Assembly: GCA_934293835.1 (NCBI GenBank)
Contig: CAKQZO010000123.1
Span: 1 to 5,082 of the forward strand
Source of the DNA: an uncultured Lacticaseibacillus sp.
GTDB taxonomy: Bacteria; Bacillota; Bacilli; Lactobacillales; Lactobacillaceae
Direction of reading: 5' to 3'
Length of the DNA: 5,082 nt
The translations under genes were made by a program, and so were the position numbers. A model generated the notes under the pieces. That model saw only the letters and a program-made list of their open reading frames with translations. It was not told the origin of the DNA and made no database searches. Shown piece after piece: positions 1-5,082 of this stretch; the first letter of the stretch is position 1, and each line of letters opens with the position of its first letter.

Positions 1-146
1 GTCTATACCTCTTCCCTGGCCTGCGCGTCTCACAGGCGTTATCGATCGTCTTGTTCGTGGTTGCGCTGGGGTTGGTAATCTATCGGCGCCGGCAGACGAT
101 TGACTGGTACATGGACGGCGATCCGCTTGCAGCGGTGAATGATTGA
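1..146 (+). CDS. lgt: Prolipoprotein diacylglyceryl transferase, C-terminal 47 residues (5' truncated by window)
   Basis: Reading from base 3, the frame is open to a TGA at 144-146 and gives the tail of Lgt, the membrane enzyme that moves the diacylglyceryl group of phosphatidylglycerol onto the lipobox cysteine of prolipoproteins. The visible fragment has the GLRVSQ-LS stretch that precedes the last transmembrane helix of the family. A hydrophobic segment follows (fragment residues about 12-27, ALSIVLFVVALGLVIY), then RRR and a short polar tail ending AVND, as expected for a cytoplasmic C-terminus. The catalytic parts lie upstream of the window. The call rests on this C-terminal pattern plus the gpsA gene directly downstream, an arrangement known in lactobacilli and bacilli (hprK-lgt-gpsA). 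The stop overlaps the gpsA ribosome binding site, so co-transcription is inferred. Confidence 0.85.
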   Translation, partial: LYLFPGLRVSQALSIVLFVVALGLVIYRRRQTIDWYMDGDPLAAVND

Positions 147-150
147 GGAG
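145..150 (+). promoter_or_regulatory. Ribosome binding site of gpsA, overlapping the lgt stop codon
   Basis: GAGGAG lies 7 bases before the TTG at 158. It shares its first two bases with the lgt TGA stop, which favours translational coupling. It decides the gpsA start: the upstream in-frame TTG at 143 would place this motif inside the coding region and has no Shine-Dalgarno of its own. Confidence 0.85.
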
Positions 151-157
151 AATAATT

Positions 158-1192
158 TTGACGAAAAAAATCGCAGTGTTTGGCGCAGGGTCTTGGGGCT
201 CGGTGCTCGCCAACTTGTTAGTTGAAAATGGGCACGAGGTGGCCTTGTGGACGCACGACCCCAAGCAGATTCCAGAAATCAACACGCAGCACACCAATCA
301 GCATTATTTGCCGAACTTCAAGTTCGACGAGCGCCTGCAGGCCACGACAGACCTGCAGGCAGCGGTCGCCGACGCGTCGGTCCTGTTATTCGTCGTCCCA
401 ACGAACGCGGTGCGCGATGTGGCCTTACAGGTGCGGCCGTTGCTTGAGGCCAGCGGAGCCAAGCCGATCATCGCCCATGCGGCCAAGGGTTTGGAGCGCG
501 GTAGCAAGAAGCGGGTGTCGCAGGTGCTGGAAGAGGTGTTGCCGGCCGAGTTGCACAGCGGAATCGTCGTCATCTCTGGACCGAGTCACGCCGAAGACGT
601 TGCGACCAAAGACATCACGACCCTAGCCGCGGCGTCCAAGAGCCTCGCCGCGGCCACGGCGATTCAGAAGCTGTTCATGAACGACTATTTCCGCTTGTAC
701 ACGAACCAAGACGTGATCGGCGTCGAGCTCGGCGCGGCGCTGAAGAATGTGATCGCGATCGGCGCTGGCGCCTTGCACGGCTTAGGCTATGGCGATAACA
801 CCAAGGCGGCGCTGATGACGCGCGGGCTCGCGGAGATGACGCGGTTAGGCGCGCGACTGGGCGCCGATCCGATGACGTTCATCGGCCTGTCTGGCGTCGG
901 GGATCTGATCGTCACGTGTACCAGCGTACACTCGCGTAACTGGCGGGCCGGCAACGGCTTGGGTCAAGGCCAAAGCGTGCAGGAAGTGCTCGATAACATG
1001 GGGATGGTCGTCGAAGGGTATTCAACGGCCAAGGTCGTTCATGAGTTGGCTCAAGAGCTCGGTGTCGACATGCCGATCTCCAATGCGATCTATCAAGTCT
1101 TGTACGAACAAGCCCCGATCAAGCAAGTTATCGGCGAGCTGATGAAGCGCGCCGGCAAGCCAGAGTTCGATTTTCATCTGCAAGAAGATTAA
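158..1192 (+). CDS. gpsA: NAD(P)H-dependent glycerol-3-phosphate dehydrogenase
   Basis: Cytosolic enzyme that reduces dihydroxyacetone phosphate to sn-glycerol-3-phosphate, the backbone of phospholipids and glycerol-type teichoic acids. From the TTG at 158 the product has 344 residues, within the usual size range. The N-terminal Rossmann domain opens with MTKKIAVFGAGSWG (dinucleotide-binding GAGSWG at residues 9-14). GPSHAE is at 141-146. The catalytic lysine of the GAALKN motif is K196. The C-terminal helical domain carries SGVGDL with D249 and the substrate-phosphate motif SRNWRAG with N261 and R263. No key residue is missing. The TTG start is chosen because a GAGGAG sits 7 bases upstream and because the family begins very close to the glycine loop. 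The gene follows lgt after 11 bases, with no terminator between them. No obvious terminator follows gpsA either, so some read-through into trxB is likely. Confidence 0.96.
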   Translation: MTKKIAVFGAGSWGSVLANLLVENGHEVALWTHDPKQIPEINTQHTNQHYLPNFKFDERLQATTDLQAAVADASVLLFVVPTNAVRDVALQVRPLLEASGAKPIIAHAAKGLERGSKKRVSQVLEEVLPAELHSGIVVISGPSHAEDVATKDITTLAAASKSLAAATAIQKLFMNDYFRLYTNQDVIGVELGAALKNVIAIGAGALHGLGYGDNTKAALMTRGLAEMTRLGARLGADPMTFIGLSGVGDLIVTCTSVHSRNWRAGNGLGQGQSVQEVLDNMGMVVEGYSTAKVVHELAQELGVDMPISNAIYQVLYEQAPIKQVIGELMKRAGKPEFDFHLQED

Positions 1193-1198
1193 TCGGGG

Positions 1199-1227
1199 TT
1201 GTCAAAATAGGTTGTGTGCACTATAAT
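1199..1227 (+). promoter_or_regulatory. Promoter of trxB (sigma-A type)
   Basis: TTGTCA (1199-1204) and TATAAT (1222-1227) are separated by exactly 17 bases. This is one mismatch from the -35 consensus and a perfect -10. Transcription would begin near 1234, giving a leader of about 30 bases. The promoter starts 7 bases after the gpsA stop, so trxB probably has its own transcript in addition to any read-through from lgt-gpsA. Confidence 0.8.
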
Positions 1228-1248
1228 TGGACTTACGAAAGATAAGTG

Positions 1249-1255
1249 AAGGGGA
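1249..1255 (+). promoter_or_regulatory. Ribosome binding site of trxB
   Basis: AAGGGGA ends 8 bases before the ATG at 1264. It rules out the in-frame GTG at 1246, which lies upstream of this motif and would add six non-conserved residues. Confidence 0.85.
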
Positions 1256-1263
1256 TATGTGAA

Positions 1264-2211
1264 ATGACCAAAGCTTACGATGTCATTGTGATCGGTGCTG
1301 GCCCTGGTGGCATGACGGCAGCGCTGTACGCGTCGCGGTCGAATCTCAGCGTGTTGATGCTGGATCGAGGAATCTATGGCGGCCAGATGAACAACACCGC
1401 TGCGATCGAGAACTATCCCGGATTCAAGTCTGTCTTGGGTCCGGATCTGGGCCAGCAGATGTATGACGGTGCCACCCAGTTTGGCGCCGAATACGCCTAT
1501 GGCAACGTGACCGGTTTGAAGGTCGAAGGCAGCAAGCGCATCGTCGAAACCGACGAAGGCACCTTCGAAGCCAAAGCGGTGATCATCGCTACCGGTGCTG
1601 AGCATCGCAAGCTCGGGGTCGCTGGCGAAGAAGAATACGGTGGCCGCGGGGTTTCGTACTGTGCCGTCTGCGACGGCGCCTTCTTCAAGAACAAGGAAGT
1701 CGTCGTCATCGGTGGCGGGGATTCCGCGATCGAAGAAGGGGCGTATCTCGCCCAACTCGCCAGCAAGGTGACGATCGTGCACCGGCGCGACACGTTGCGG
1801 GCGCAACAGATCTTGCAGAAGCGGGCGTTTGCCAACGACAAGATCAACTTCGTCTGGAACGCCAACACGGAAGAGATCATTGGCGATGACATGAAGGTCA
1901 CCGGCGTGCGTTATACCGATAAGGAAACTGGCGAAAGCCACGTCATTCCGGCCTCTGGGGTGTTCATCTACGTCGGCATCATGCCGTTGACGGACAGCTT
2001 CCAAGACGTCGGCATCTTAGACGATGCTGGCTGGATCCCGACCGATGAGACGATGGCGACCAAGGTGCCTGGCATCTTCGCAATCGGGGATGTGCGCGCC
2101 AAGACGCTGCGCCAGATCACGACGGCGGTCGGCGACGGCGGCCAGGCCGGCCAGTCTGTGTTTGATTATATTCAAAGCCTGCAAGATGAGAATCTCACCG
2201 TGCAAGCCTAA
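1264..2211 (+). CDS. trxB: Thioredoxin-disulfide reductase (NADPH, FAD)
   Basis: Low-molecular-weight thioredoxin reductase. This cytosolic FAD enzyme passes electrons from NADPH through a redox-active cysteine pair to thioredoxin. The product from ATG 1264 has 315 residues, typical of the family. The N-terminal FAD-binding loop is GAGPGG at residues 11-16. The redox centre is CAVCD with C133 and C136. The NADPH domain follows, with GGGDSA at 150-155 and HRRDTLR at 173-179, whose arginines are expected to bind the NADPH 2'-phosphate and mark NADPH rather than NADH use. The second FAD motif is GIFAIGD at 270-276, followed by R and K and the RQITTAVGDGG segment. All catalytic elements are intact. 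The gene has its own promoter and terminator, so it is at least partly monocistronic. Regulation by oxidative stress is common for trxB in Firmicutes, but I see no specific operator here. Confidence 0.97.
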   Translation: MTKAYDVIVIGAGPGGMTAALYASRSNLSVLMLDRGIYGGQMNNTAAIENYPGFKSVLGPDLGQQMYDGATQFGAEYAYGNVTGLKVEGSKRIVETDEGTFEAKAVIIATGAEHRKLGVAGEEEYGGRGVSYCAVCDGAFFKNKEVVVIGGGDSAIEEGAYLAQLASKVTIVHRRDTLRAQQILQKRAFANDKINFVWNANTEEIIGDDMKVTGVRYTDKETGESHVIPASGVFIYVGIMPLTDSFQDVGILDDAGWIPTDETMATKVPGIFAIGDVRAKTLRQITTAVGDGGQAGQSVFDYIQSLQDENLTVQA

Positions 2212-2215
2212 AGCC

Positions 2216-2266
2216 AAGCCCCTGGTTCACGATGCGAATGTTGGATCGTGAACCAGGGGCTTTTTT
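2216..2266 (+). terminator. Intrinsic terminator of trxB
   Basis: A perfect 18-bp inverted repeat (arms 2216-2233 and 2245-2262) with an 11-base loop is followed by a T-run at 2261-2266. It starts four bases after the trxB stop codon. The left arm is preceded by few As, so efficient termination is expected only on the + strand. Confidence 0.95.
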
Positions 2267-2299
2267 GTGCGTAAAACGATGGGGCTGATTTAAGGCTTT

Positions 2300-2332
2300 T
2301 TGGAATCCTTTTCGCGCAAGATATAGTATAAT
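2300..2332 (+). promoter_or_regulatory. Probable promoter of the phosphoglucomutase gene
   Basis: Two overlapping -10 candidates are present: TATAGT (2322-2327), 16 bases from a TTGGAA -35 (2300-2305), and a perfect TATAAT (2327-2332) that lacks a good -35 at 17 bases. Either would start transcription around 2334-2340, between the trxB terminator and the gene. The promoter location is well supported; which hexamers are used is not. Confidence 0.6.
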
Positions 2333-2364
2333 GAGACCGGTTAAGTAATTGACAACGATGAAAT

Positions 2365-2368
2365 GGAG
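2365..2368 (+). promoter_or_regulatory. Ribosome binding site of the phosphoglucomutase gene
   Basis: GGAG (extending to GGAGTGA) ends 8 bases before ATG 2377. This supports that ATG over the in-frame GTG at 2368, which overlaps the motif. Confidence 0.8.
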
Positions 2369-2376
2369 TGAATGTA

Positions 2377-4101
2377 ATGGGTTATCACGAGAATTACCAA
2401 CGGTGGGCAGACGCCACCAACTTGGAAGCCTCTCTGAAAAAGGAAATCGAAGCGATGGCTTCTGATGAAGAGGCGCAAGAAGAGGCGTTTGCGGTGCCGA
2501 TGGCATTCGGTACCGCAGGCATGCGTGGGGTGATTGGGGCCGGCATCAACCGCATGAACATCTACACCGTTCGTCAGGCAACTGAAGGCCTTGCCAGGTT
2601 CATGGATACCTTGGACGCCACGCAAAAAGCCGCTGGTGTGGCGATCTCATTTGATTCACGTTACCAAAGTGAGACATTTGCCCATGAAGCCGCCGCGGTT
2701 TTAGGCGCACACGGGATTGCTTCGTTTGTGTTTGATTCCTTGCGGCCGACTCCAGAGTTATCGTTTGCCGTGCGGCACTTGCACACTTACGCTGGGATCA
2801 TGATCACTGCCAGCCATAATCCGAAGCAGTATAACGGGTATAAGATCTACGGCCCTGACGGCGGCCAGATGCCCCCGGAAGAATCGGATCGCATCACCGA
2901 ATATGTTCGCAGCGTCACCGACTTGTTCACCATCAAGACACTGACGACCCGCGAACTGCGCGATCAGAAGCTGATGACCCTGATCGGCGAAGACGTTGAC
3001 GAGGCTTATTATGCGGCGGTCGCAACGGTGTCGATCGACAAAGATCTGATCGCCAAGACCGGCCGCGACATGTCCTTGATCTATACGCCACTTCACGGCA
3101 CCGGTCGTATCCCTGCGCAGATGGCGCTGCGCAACGCTGGGTTTGAACACTTCCAGCTGGTGGCCAAGCAGGCCGTCGCCGACCCAGAGTTCCCTACCGT
3201 GCCATTCCCGAACCCTGAATTTCCGCAGGCGTTCGACATGGCCATCGAGTTAGGGAAGCAGTCACACGCCGATGTGCTGATTGCCACCGACCCCGATGCT
3301 GATCGGCTGGGAACCGCGGTTTGGACCGGGTCTGATTATCAACTGTTGACCGGCAATCAGATTGCCAGCTTACTGTTGCACTACATCTTGGAGGCGCGCA
3401 AGCAGGCAGGAACCCTGCCGGCCAACGGGGCAGTCGTGAAGTCGATCGTTTCGACTGAGCTTGCCACGGCCATCGCCAAGGATTACGGGGTCGACATGAT
3501 CAACGTCGAAACCGGCTTCAAGTTCATCGGCGATCAGATCAAGCATTATGAAGAAACTGGTGAACACGAATTCCTCTTCGGCTTTGAAGAAAGTTATGGC
3601 TACCTCGTGAAGCCATTCGTCCGCGACAAAGACGCGATTCAGTCGACCGTCTTGCTGGCGGAAGTCGCCGCATACTACAAGTCCAAGGGCATGACCTTGT
3701 ATGATGGGATTCAAGCCTTGTATGCCCGCTATGGTTATTTTGCTGAAAAGACCGTGGGTGTTGATTTCGAAGGCGTTCAAGGGCCTACCGAGATGGCCGC
3801 GTTGATGACCAAGTTCCGTGAGCATCAACCGCAAGCCTTTGCCGATGTGGCCATCACCGAGGTCGAAGACTACAAGGCGCAAAGTGCCAAGCGCGCAGAT
3901 GGCACGGTCGAGAAGATTGATATGCCGGTATCCGACGTGTTGAAGTACATTTTGGCTGACGGGACCTGGATCGCGATCCGGCCGTCTGGGACGGAGCCGA
4001 AGGTGAAGTTCTATGTCGGCACAAGTGCAGATACCGCCGCCGAAGCGAACCAGAAGCTCGATGCGTTCGAAGCTGCCTTGAATGCCTTTCGCACCGAATA
4101 A
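2377..4101 (+). CDS. pgcA: Phosphoglucomutase / phospho-sugar mutase (alpha-D-phosphohexomutase, PgcA type)
   Basis: Cytosolic enzyme interconverting glucose-6-phosphate and glucose-1-phosphate through a phosphoserine intermediate. Glucose-1-phosphate feeds UDP-glucose for glycolipids, teichoic acid glucosylation and polysaccharides. The 574-residue product is close in size to the long Gram-positive PgcA-type enzymes. The four-domain order is visible: FGTAGMRG at residues 44-51; the phosphoserine loop TASHNPKQYNGYK with S146; the metal loop DPDADRLG with D305, D307 and D309; the sugar-recognition loop GFEESYG at 402-408 with E404 and S406; and the C-terminal phosphate-binding loop RPSGTEPK at 535-542. 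The ATG at 2377 fits the GGAG motif upstream. The gene lies between two intrinsic terminators and has its own promoter region, so it is probably monocistronic. Lactobacilli often label this gene pgm. Some activity on mannose phosphates cannot be excluded from sequence. Confidence 0.93.
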   Translation: MGYHENYQRWADATNLEASLKKEIEAMASDEEAQEEAFAVPMAFGTAGMRGVIGAGINRMNIYTVRQATEGLARFMDTLDATQKAAGVAISFDSRYQSETFAHEAAAVLGAHGIASFVFDSLRPTPELSFAVRHLHTYAGIMITASHNPKQYNGYKIYGPDGGQMPPEESDRITEYVRSVTDLFTIKTLTTRELRDQKLMTLIGEDVDEAYYAAVATVSIDKDLIAKTGRDMSLIYTPLHGTGRIPAQMALRNAGFEHFQLVAKQAVADPEFPTVPFPNPEFPQAFDMAIELGKQSHADVLIATDPDADRLGTAVWTGSDYQLLTGNQIASLLLHYILEARKQAGTLPANGAVVKSIVSTELATAIAKDYGVDMINVETGFKFIGDQIKHYEETGEHEFLFGFEESYGYLVKPFVRDKDAIQSTVLLAEVAAYYKSKGMTLYDGIQALYARYGYFAEKTVGVDFEGVQGPTEMAALMTKFREHQPQAFADVAITEVEDYKAQSAKRADGTVEKIDMPVSDVLKYILADGTWIAIRPSGTEPKVKFYVGTSADTAAEANQKLDAFEAALNAFRTE

Positions 4102-4110
4102 TTAAGCAAG

Positions 4111-4161
4111 ACGCCTTCGCGTTGTGATTCGATCAATGAATCGCGGCTTGGAGGCGTTTTT
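4111..4161 (+). terminator. Intrinsic terminator of the phosphoglucomutase gene
   Basis: Arms 4111-4130 and 4138-4157 form a 20-position stem around a 7-base loop (4131-4137). It has perfect pairing at the base (ACGCCT) and at the top (ATTC), several G-U pairs and one C-T mismatch in the middle. A T-run at 4157-4161 follows. It begins nine bases after the stop codon. Because many pairs are G-U in the + strand RNA, it should fold less well from the opposite strand. Confidence 0.85.
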
Positions 4162-4177
4162 GAGTCTCGGCAGGACC

Positions 4178-4206
4178 TTGAGTGCGCCGGCTGGGTGTGC
4201 TAACAT
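4178..4206 (+). promoter_or_regulatory. Extended -10 promoter of the YfbR-like gene
   Basis: TTGAGT (4178-4183) and TAACAT (4201-4206) are 17 bases apart, with a TG at 4198-4199 giving the extended -10 form TGC-TAACAT. The expected start is near 4213, leaving a leader of about 24 bases. The element lies between the preceding terminator and the gene, so this gene probably forms its own transcript. Confidence 0.65.
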
Positions 4207-4222
4207 GAGTGAGATTTTAATC

Positions 4223-4228
4223 AGGGGG
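4223..4228 (+). promoter_or_regulatory. Ribosome binding site of the YfbR-like gene
   Basis: AGGGGG ends 8 bases before ATG 4237. It excludes the in-frame GTG at 4228, which overlaps the motif, and favours ATG 4237 over ATG 4243, two codons further on. Confidence 0.8.
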
Positions 4229-4236
4229 TGAGCGTC

Positions 4237-4869
4237 ATGGGCATGCACGAATTTATTCAAGGACTCAATAGTTTGGAAGCACTACGCCGTGCACCAGGAT
4301 TCTTCAAGTACGCGGAGCATAGCGTGGCCGCGCACAGTTTCAAGGTGGCGGAGATCGCACAGATGCTGGGCGATATCGAAGAACACGCAGGCAACGAGGT
4401 GAACTGGCAGTCGCTATATGAGAAGGCGCTGAATCACGATTATACTGAGCGCTTCATCGGCGACATCAAGACTCCGGTGAAATACGCGACGCCGGCGTTG
4501 CGAGAGATGCTCGCAGACGTCGAAGAGTCGATGACCGAAAACTTCATTCAAAATGAGATCCCGGCGGAATACCAAGATGTGTATCGCCGGCGCTTGGCGC
4601 AAGGCAAAGATGATACTTTGGAAGGGCAGATCCTGAGTATCGCGGACAAGGTCGATCTGTTGTACGAATCTTTCGGTGAAATCGAAAAAGGTAATCCCGA
4701 ACGCGTCTATGTCAACATCTACACCGAAAGCCTTTCGGTGATCATGTCCTTCGCCACGCGGCCGAGCGTTGATTATTTCATCCACGAGGTCTTGCCGGAC
4801 ATGCTCAACGAGGAATTCGCCGATCGCGACATGCTGACGAAGCTGACCCGAGCAATCATGCACAAGTAA
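4237..4869 (+). CDS. YfbR-like HD-domain 5'-nucleotidase (probable nucleoside monophosphate phosphatase)
   Basis: A 210-residue cytosolic HD-superfamily protein resembling E. coli YfbR, a metal-dependent phosphatase of deoxyribonucleoside 5'-monophosphates. The metal and catalytic residues fall almost exactly where YfbR has them: R18, H33 in SVAAHSFKVAEIAQ, the HD pair H67-D68 in NHDYTER with E71, the conserved TPVKY at 79-83, and D137 in IADKVD. The protein is helical throughout and has no signal peptide or membrane segment. One difference stands out: the residue after R18 is A19, where E. coli YfbR has W19, a residue reported to discriminate against ribonucleotides. Substrate range is therefore uncertain. 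The start is ATG 4237, eight bases after AGGGGG. The gene follows its own promoter. No T-run terminator follows it; a hairpin-bearing repeat begins one base after the TAA. The family assignment is firm; the exact substrate is inferred. Confidence 0.87.
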   Translation: MGMHEFIQGLNSLEALRRAPGFFKYAEHSVAAHSFKVAEIAQMLGDIEEHAGNEVNWQSLYEKALNHDYTERFIGDIKTPVKYATPALREMLADVEESMTENFIQNEIPAEYQDVYRRRLAQGKDDTLEGQILSIADKVDLLYESFGEIEKGNPERVYVNIYTESLSVIMSFATRPSVDYFIHEVLPDMLNEEFADRDMLTKLTRAIMHK

Positions 4870-4870
4870 A

Positions 4871-4956
4871 CCAGAGCGGAGCGCGGCCGCATTTAGGGCG
4901 TAGCGTAACGCGTACACTGGACGGAGCAAGCTTGCTTGCGCAGTCCAGTGTGCCGT
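4871..4956. repeat. Extragenic palindromic repeat, copy 1 (86 bp)
   Basis: This 86-bp block recurs at 4997-5082 with a single change (G at 4879, A at 5005). It begins one base after the stop codon of the YfbR-like gene. It contains the palindromes GCGGCCGC, ACGCGT and GCAAGCTTGC, and its right half folds into a hairpin (4914-4951). Size, position between genes and internal symmetry resemble REP/BIME or small MITE-like elements. I do not recognise it as a named family and see no target-site duplication, insertion-sequence end or coding function. Confidence 0.93.
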
Positions 4957-4968
4957 TAGGCCTAGCCC
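4896..4968. repeat. Extended foldback around the copy 1 hairpin
   Basis: Outside the hairpin, TAACG (4906-4910) pairs with CGTTA (4954-4958), TAG (4901-4903) with CTA (4962-4964), and GGGC (4896-4899) with GCCC (4965-4968). This gives a 73-base imperfect foldback with small internal loops. Its right side runs 12 bases beyond the part duplicated inside the window, which suggests the full repeat unit may be longer than 86 bp. Confidence 0.6.
4914..4951. repeat. Hairpin within repeat copy 1
   Basis: Outer arms ACACTGGAC (4914-4922) and GTCCAGTGT (4943-4951) pair perfectly over 9 bp. An inner stem GCAAG (4926-4930) with CTTGC (4935-4939) closes on CTTG. As RNA this would be a CUUG tetraloop closed by G-C, a known stable loop. 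The bases between the stems (GGA and GCA) can form a small internal loop with G-A mismatches around one G-C pair. No T-run follows on either strand, so it is not a standard intrinsic terminator. Confidence 0.85.
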
Positions 4969-4996
4969 GTTGGTCACGCGTAGCTCGACGAAAAAC
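4957..4996. other. 40-base spacer between the two repeat copies
   Basis: The spacer starts with the palindrome TAGGCCTA (4957-4964), continues through GCCC into a mixed stretch, and ends in a short A-run (4991-4995). It completes the 126-bp period of the repeat. I see no gene, promoter or terminator in it. Whether it recurs after copy 2 cannot be seen. Confidence 0.7.
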
Positions 4997-5082
4997 CCAG
5001 AGCGAAGCGCGGCCGCATTTAGGGCGTAGCGTAACGCGTACACTGGACGGAGCAAGCTTGCTTGCGCAGTCCAGTGTGCCGT
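4997..5082. repeat. Extragenic palindromic repeat, copy 2 (86 bp, reaches the window edge)
   Basis: Same orientation and sequence as copy 1 at 85 of 86 positions, offset by 126 bp. The equivalent hairpin has arms at 5040-5048 and 5069-5077 and an inner stem at 5052-5056 with 5061-5065. The window stops while the two copies are still identical, so the true length of the repeat and the number of copies in the array are unknown. Confidence 0.93.

Noticed and set aside
143..157. Upstream TTG as the gpsA start
   Set aside because: It lies within the lgt stop region and before the GAGGAG motif. The TTG at 158 has proper spacing and gives the usual N-terminus.
334..360. CCTGCAGGC repeated twice within gpsA (334-342 and 352-360)
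   Set aside because: Both copies lie in coding sequence for LQATTDLQA and are explained by the repeated Leu-Gln-Ala codons. No further copies or structure were seen.
1180..1200. Spx-type AGCA element upstream of the trxB -35
   Set aside because: No AGCA is present at the expected distance upstream of the predicted start.
1189..2004. 271-codon open frame on the - strand opposite trxB
   Set aside because: Antisense shadow of trxB caused by GC-rich codon usage; the product has no recognisable family pattern.
2349..2378. TTGACA (2349-2354) followed by TGTAAT (2373-2378) as the phosphoglucomutase promoter
   Set aside because: The -10 would overlap the start codon and transcription would begin inside the coding region; the sites at 2300-2332 are better placed.
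4884..4933. NotI-, MluI- and HindIII-like palindromes in the repeat, suggesting a cloning vector remnant
   Set aside because: The sites are part of a longer hairpin element that occurs twice at a regular spacing. No known vector backbone or polylinker order is visible, so a natural repeat is more likely, although a database screen would settle it.
4914..4965. Repeat hairpin as an intrinsic terminator
   Set aside because: No T-run follows the stem on either strand.
4414..5055. Long open frame on the - strand running from the repeats back through the YfbR-like gene
   Set aside because: Most of it is the antisense shadow of a well-conserved gene with intact catalytic residues. Its N-terminal part is just the translated repeat, and I find no convincing ribosome binding site or promoter for it.
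4871..5082. CRISPR array
   Set aside because: Only two copies are seen. The 86-bp repeat is too long and the spacing does not match repeat-spacer architecture, and no cas genes are present.

Overview
The window looks like a stretch of chromosome from a fairly GC-rich member of the Lactobacillaceae (Firmicutes). The reasons are the gene order lgt-gpsA-trxB-phosphoglucomutase, the strong Gram-positive ribosome binding sites, the SRNWRAG form of the GpsA signature, and a YfbR-like HD protein of the kind found next to such genes. The genus cannot be fixed from sequence alone; a high-GC Lacticaseibacillus-like species is a guess. All recognised genes lie on the + strand.

Layout. Positions 1-146 hold the last 47 codons of lgt (prolipoprotein diacylglyceryl transferase). 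gpsA (158-1192, TTG start) follows almost directly, with its ribosome binding site overlapping the lgt stop, so the two form one transcription unit. A short gap (1193-1263) carries a near-consensus promoter for trxB (1264-2211), which ends at an 18-bp perfect-stem intrinsic terminator (2216-2266). A 110-base gap with a probable promoter leads to an alpha-D-phosphohexomutase of the PgcA/Pgm type (2377-4101), again closed by a hairpin terminator (4111-4161). An extended -10 promoter then drives a YfbR-like HD-domain nucleotidase gene (4237-4869). From one base after that gene's stop codon to the window edge (4870-5082) there is no convincing gene. This stretch holds two copies of an 86-bp hairpin-bearing repeat, 126 bp apart and differing at a single base.

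How the genes fit together. Lgt uses phosphatidylglycerol to lipidate lipoproteins. GpsA makes the sn-glycerol-3-phosphate from which phospholipids and glycerol-teichoic acids are built. The phosphoglucomutase supplies glucose-1-phosphate for UDP-glucose, used in glycolipid, teichoic acid and polysaccharide decoration. TrxB keeps thioredoxin reduced, and the YfbR-like protein probably dephosphorylates nucleoside monophosphates. This is core envelope-precursor, redox and nucleotide housekeeping. The unusual element is the repeat pair at the right edge. It resembles a dispersed extragenic palindromic element, but no protein-coding partner is visible here. I see no undescribed protein system, CRISPR array, tRNA, rRNA or insertion sequence in the window.
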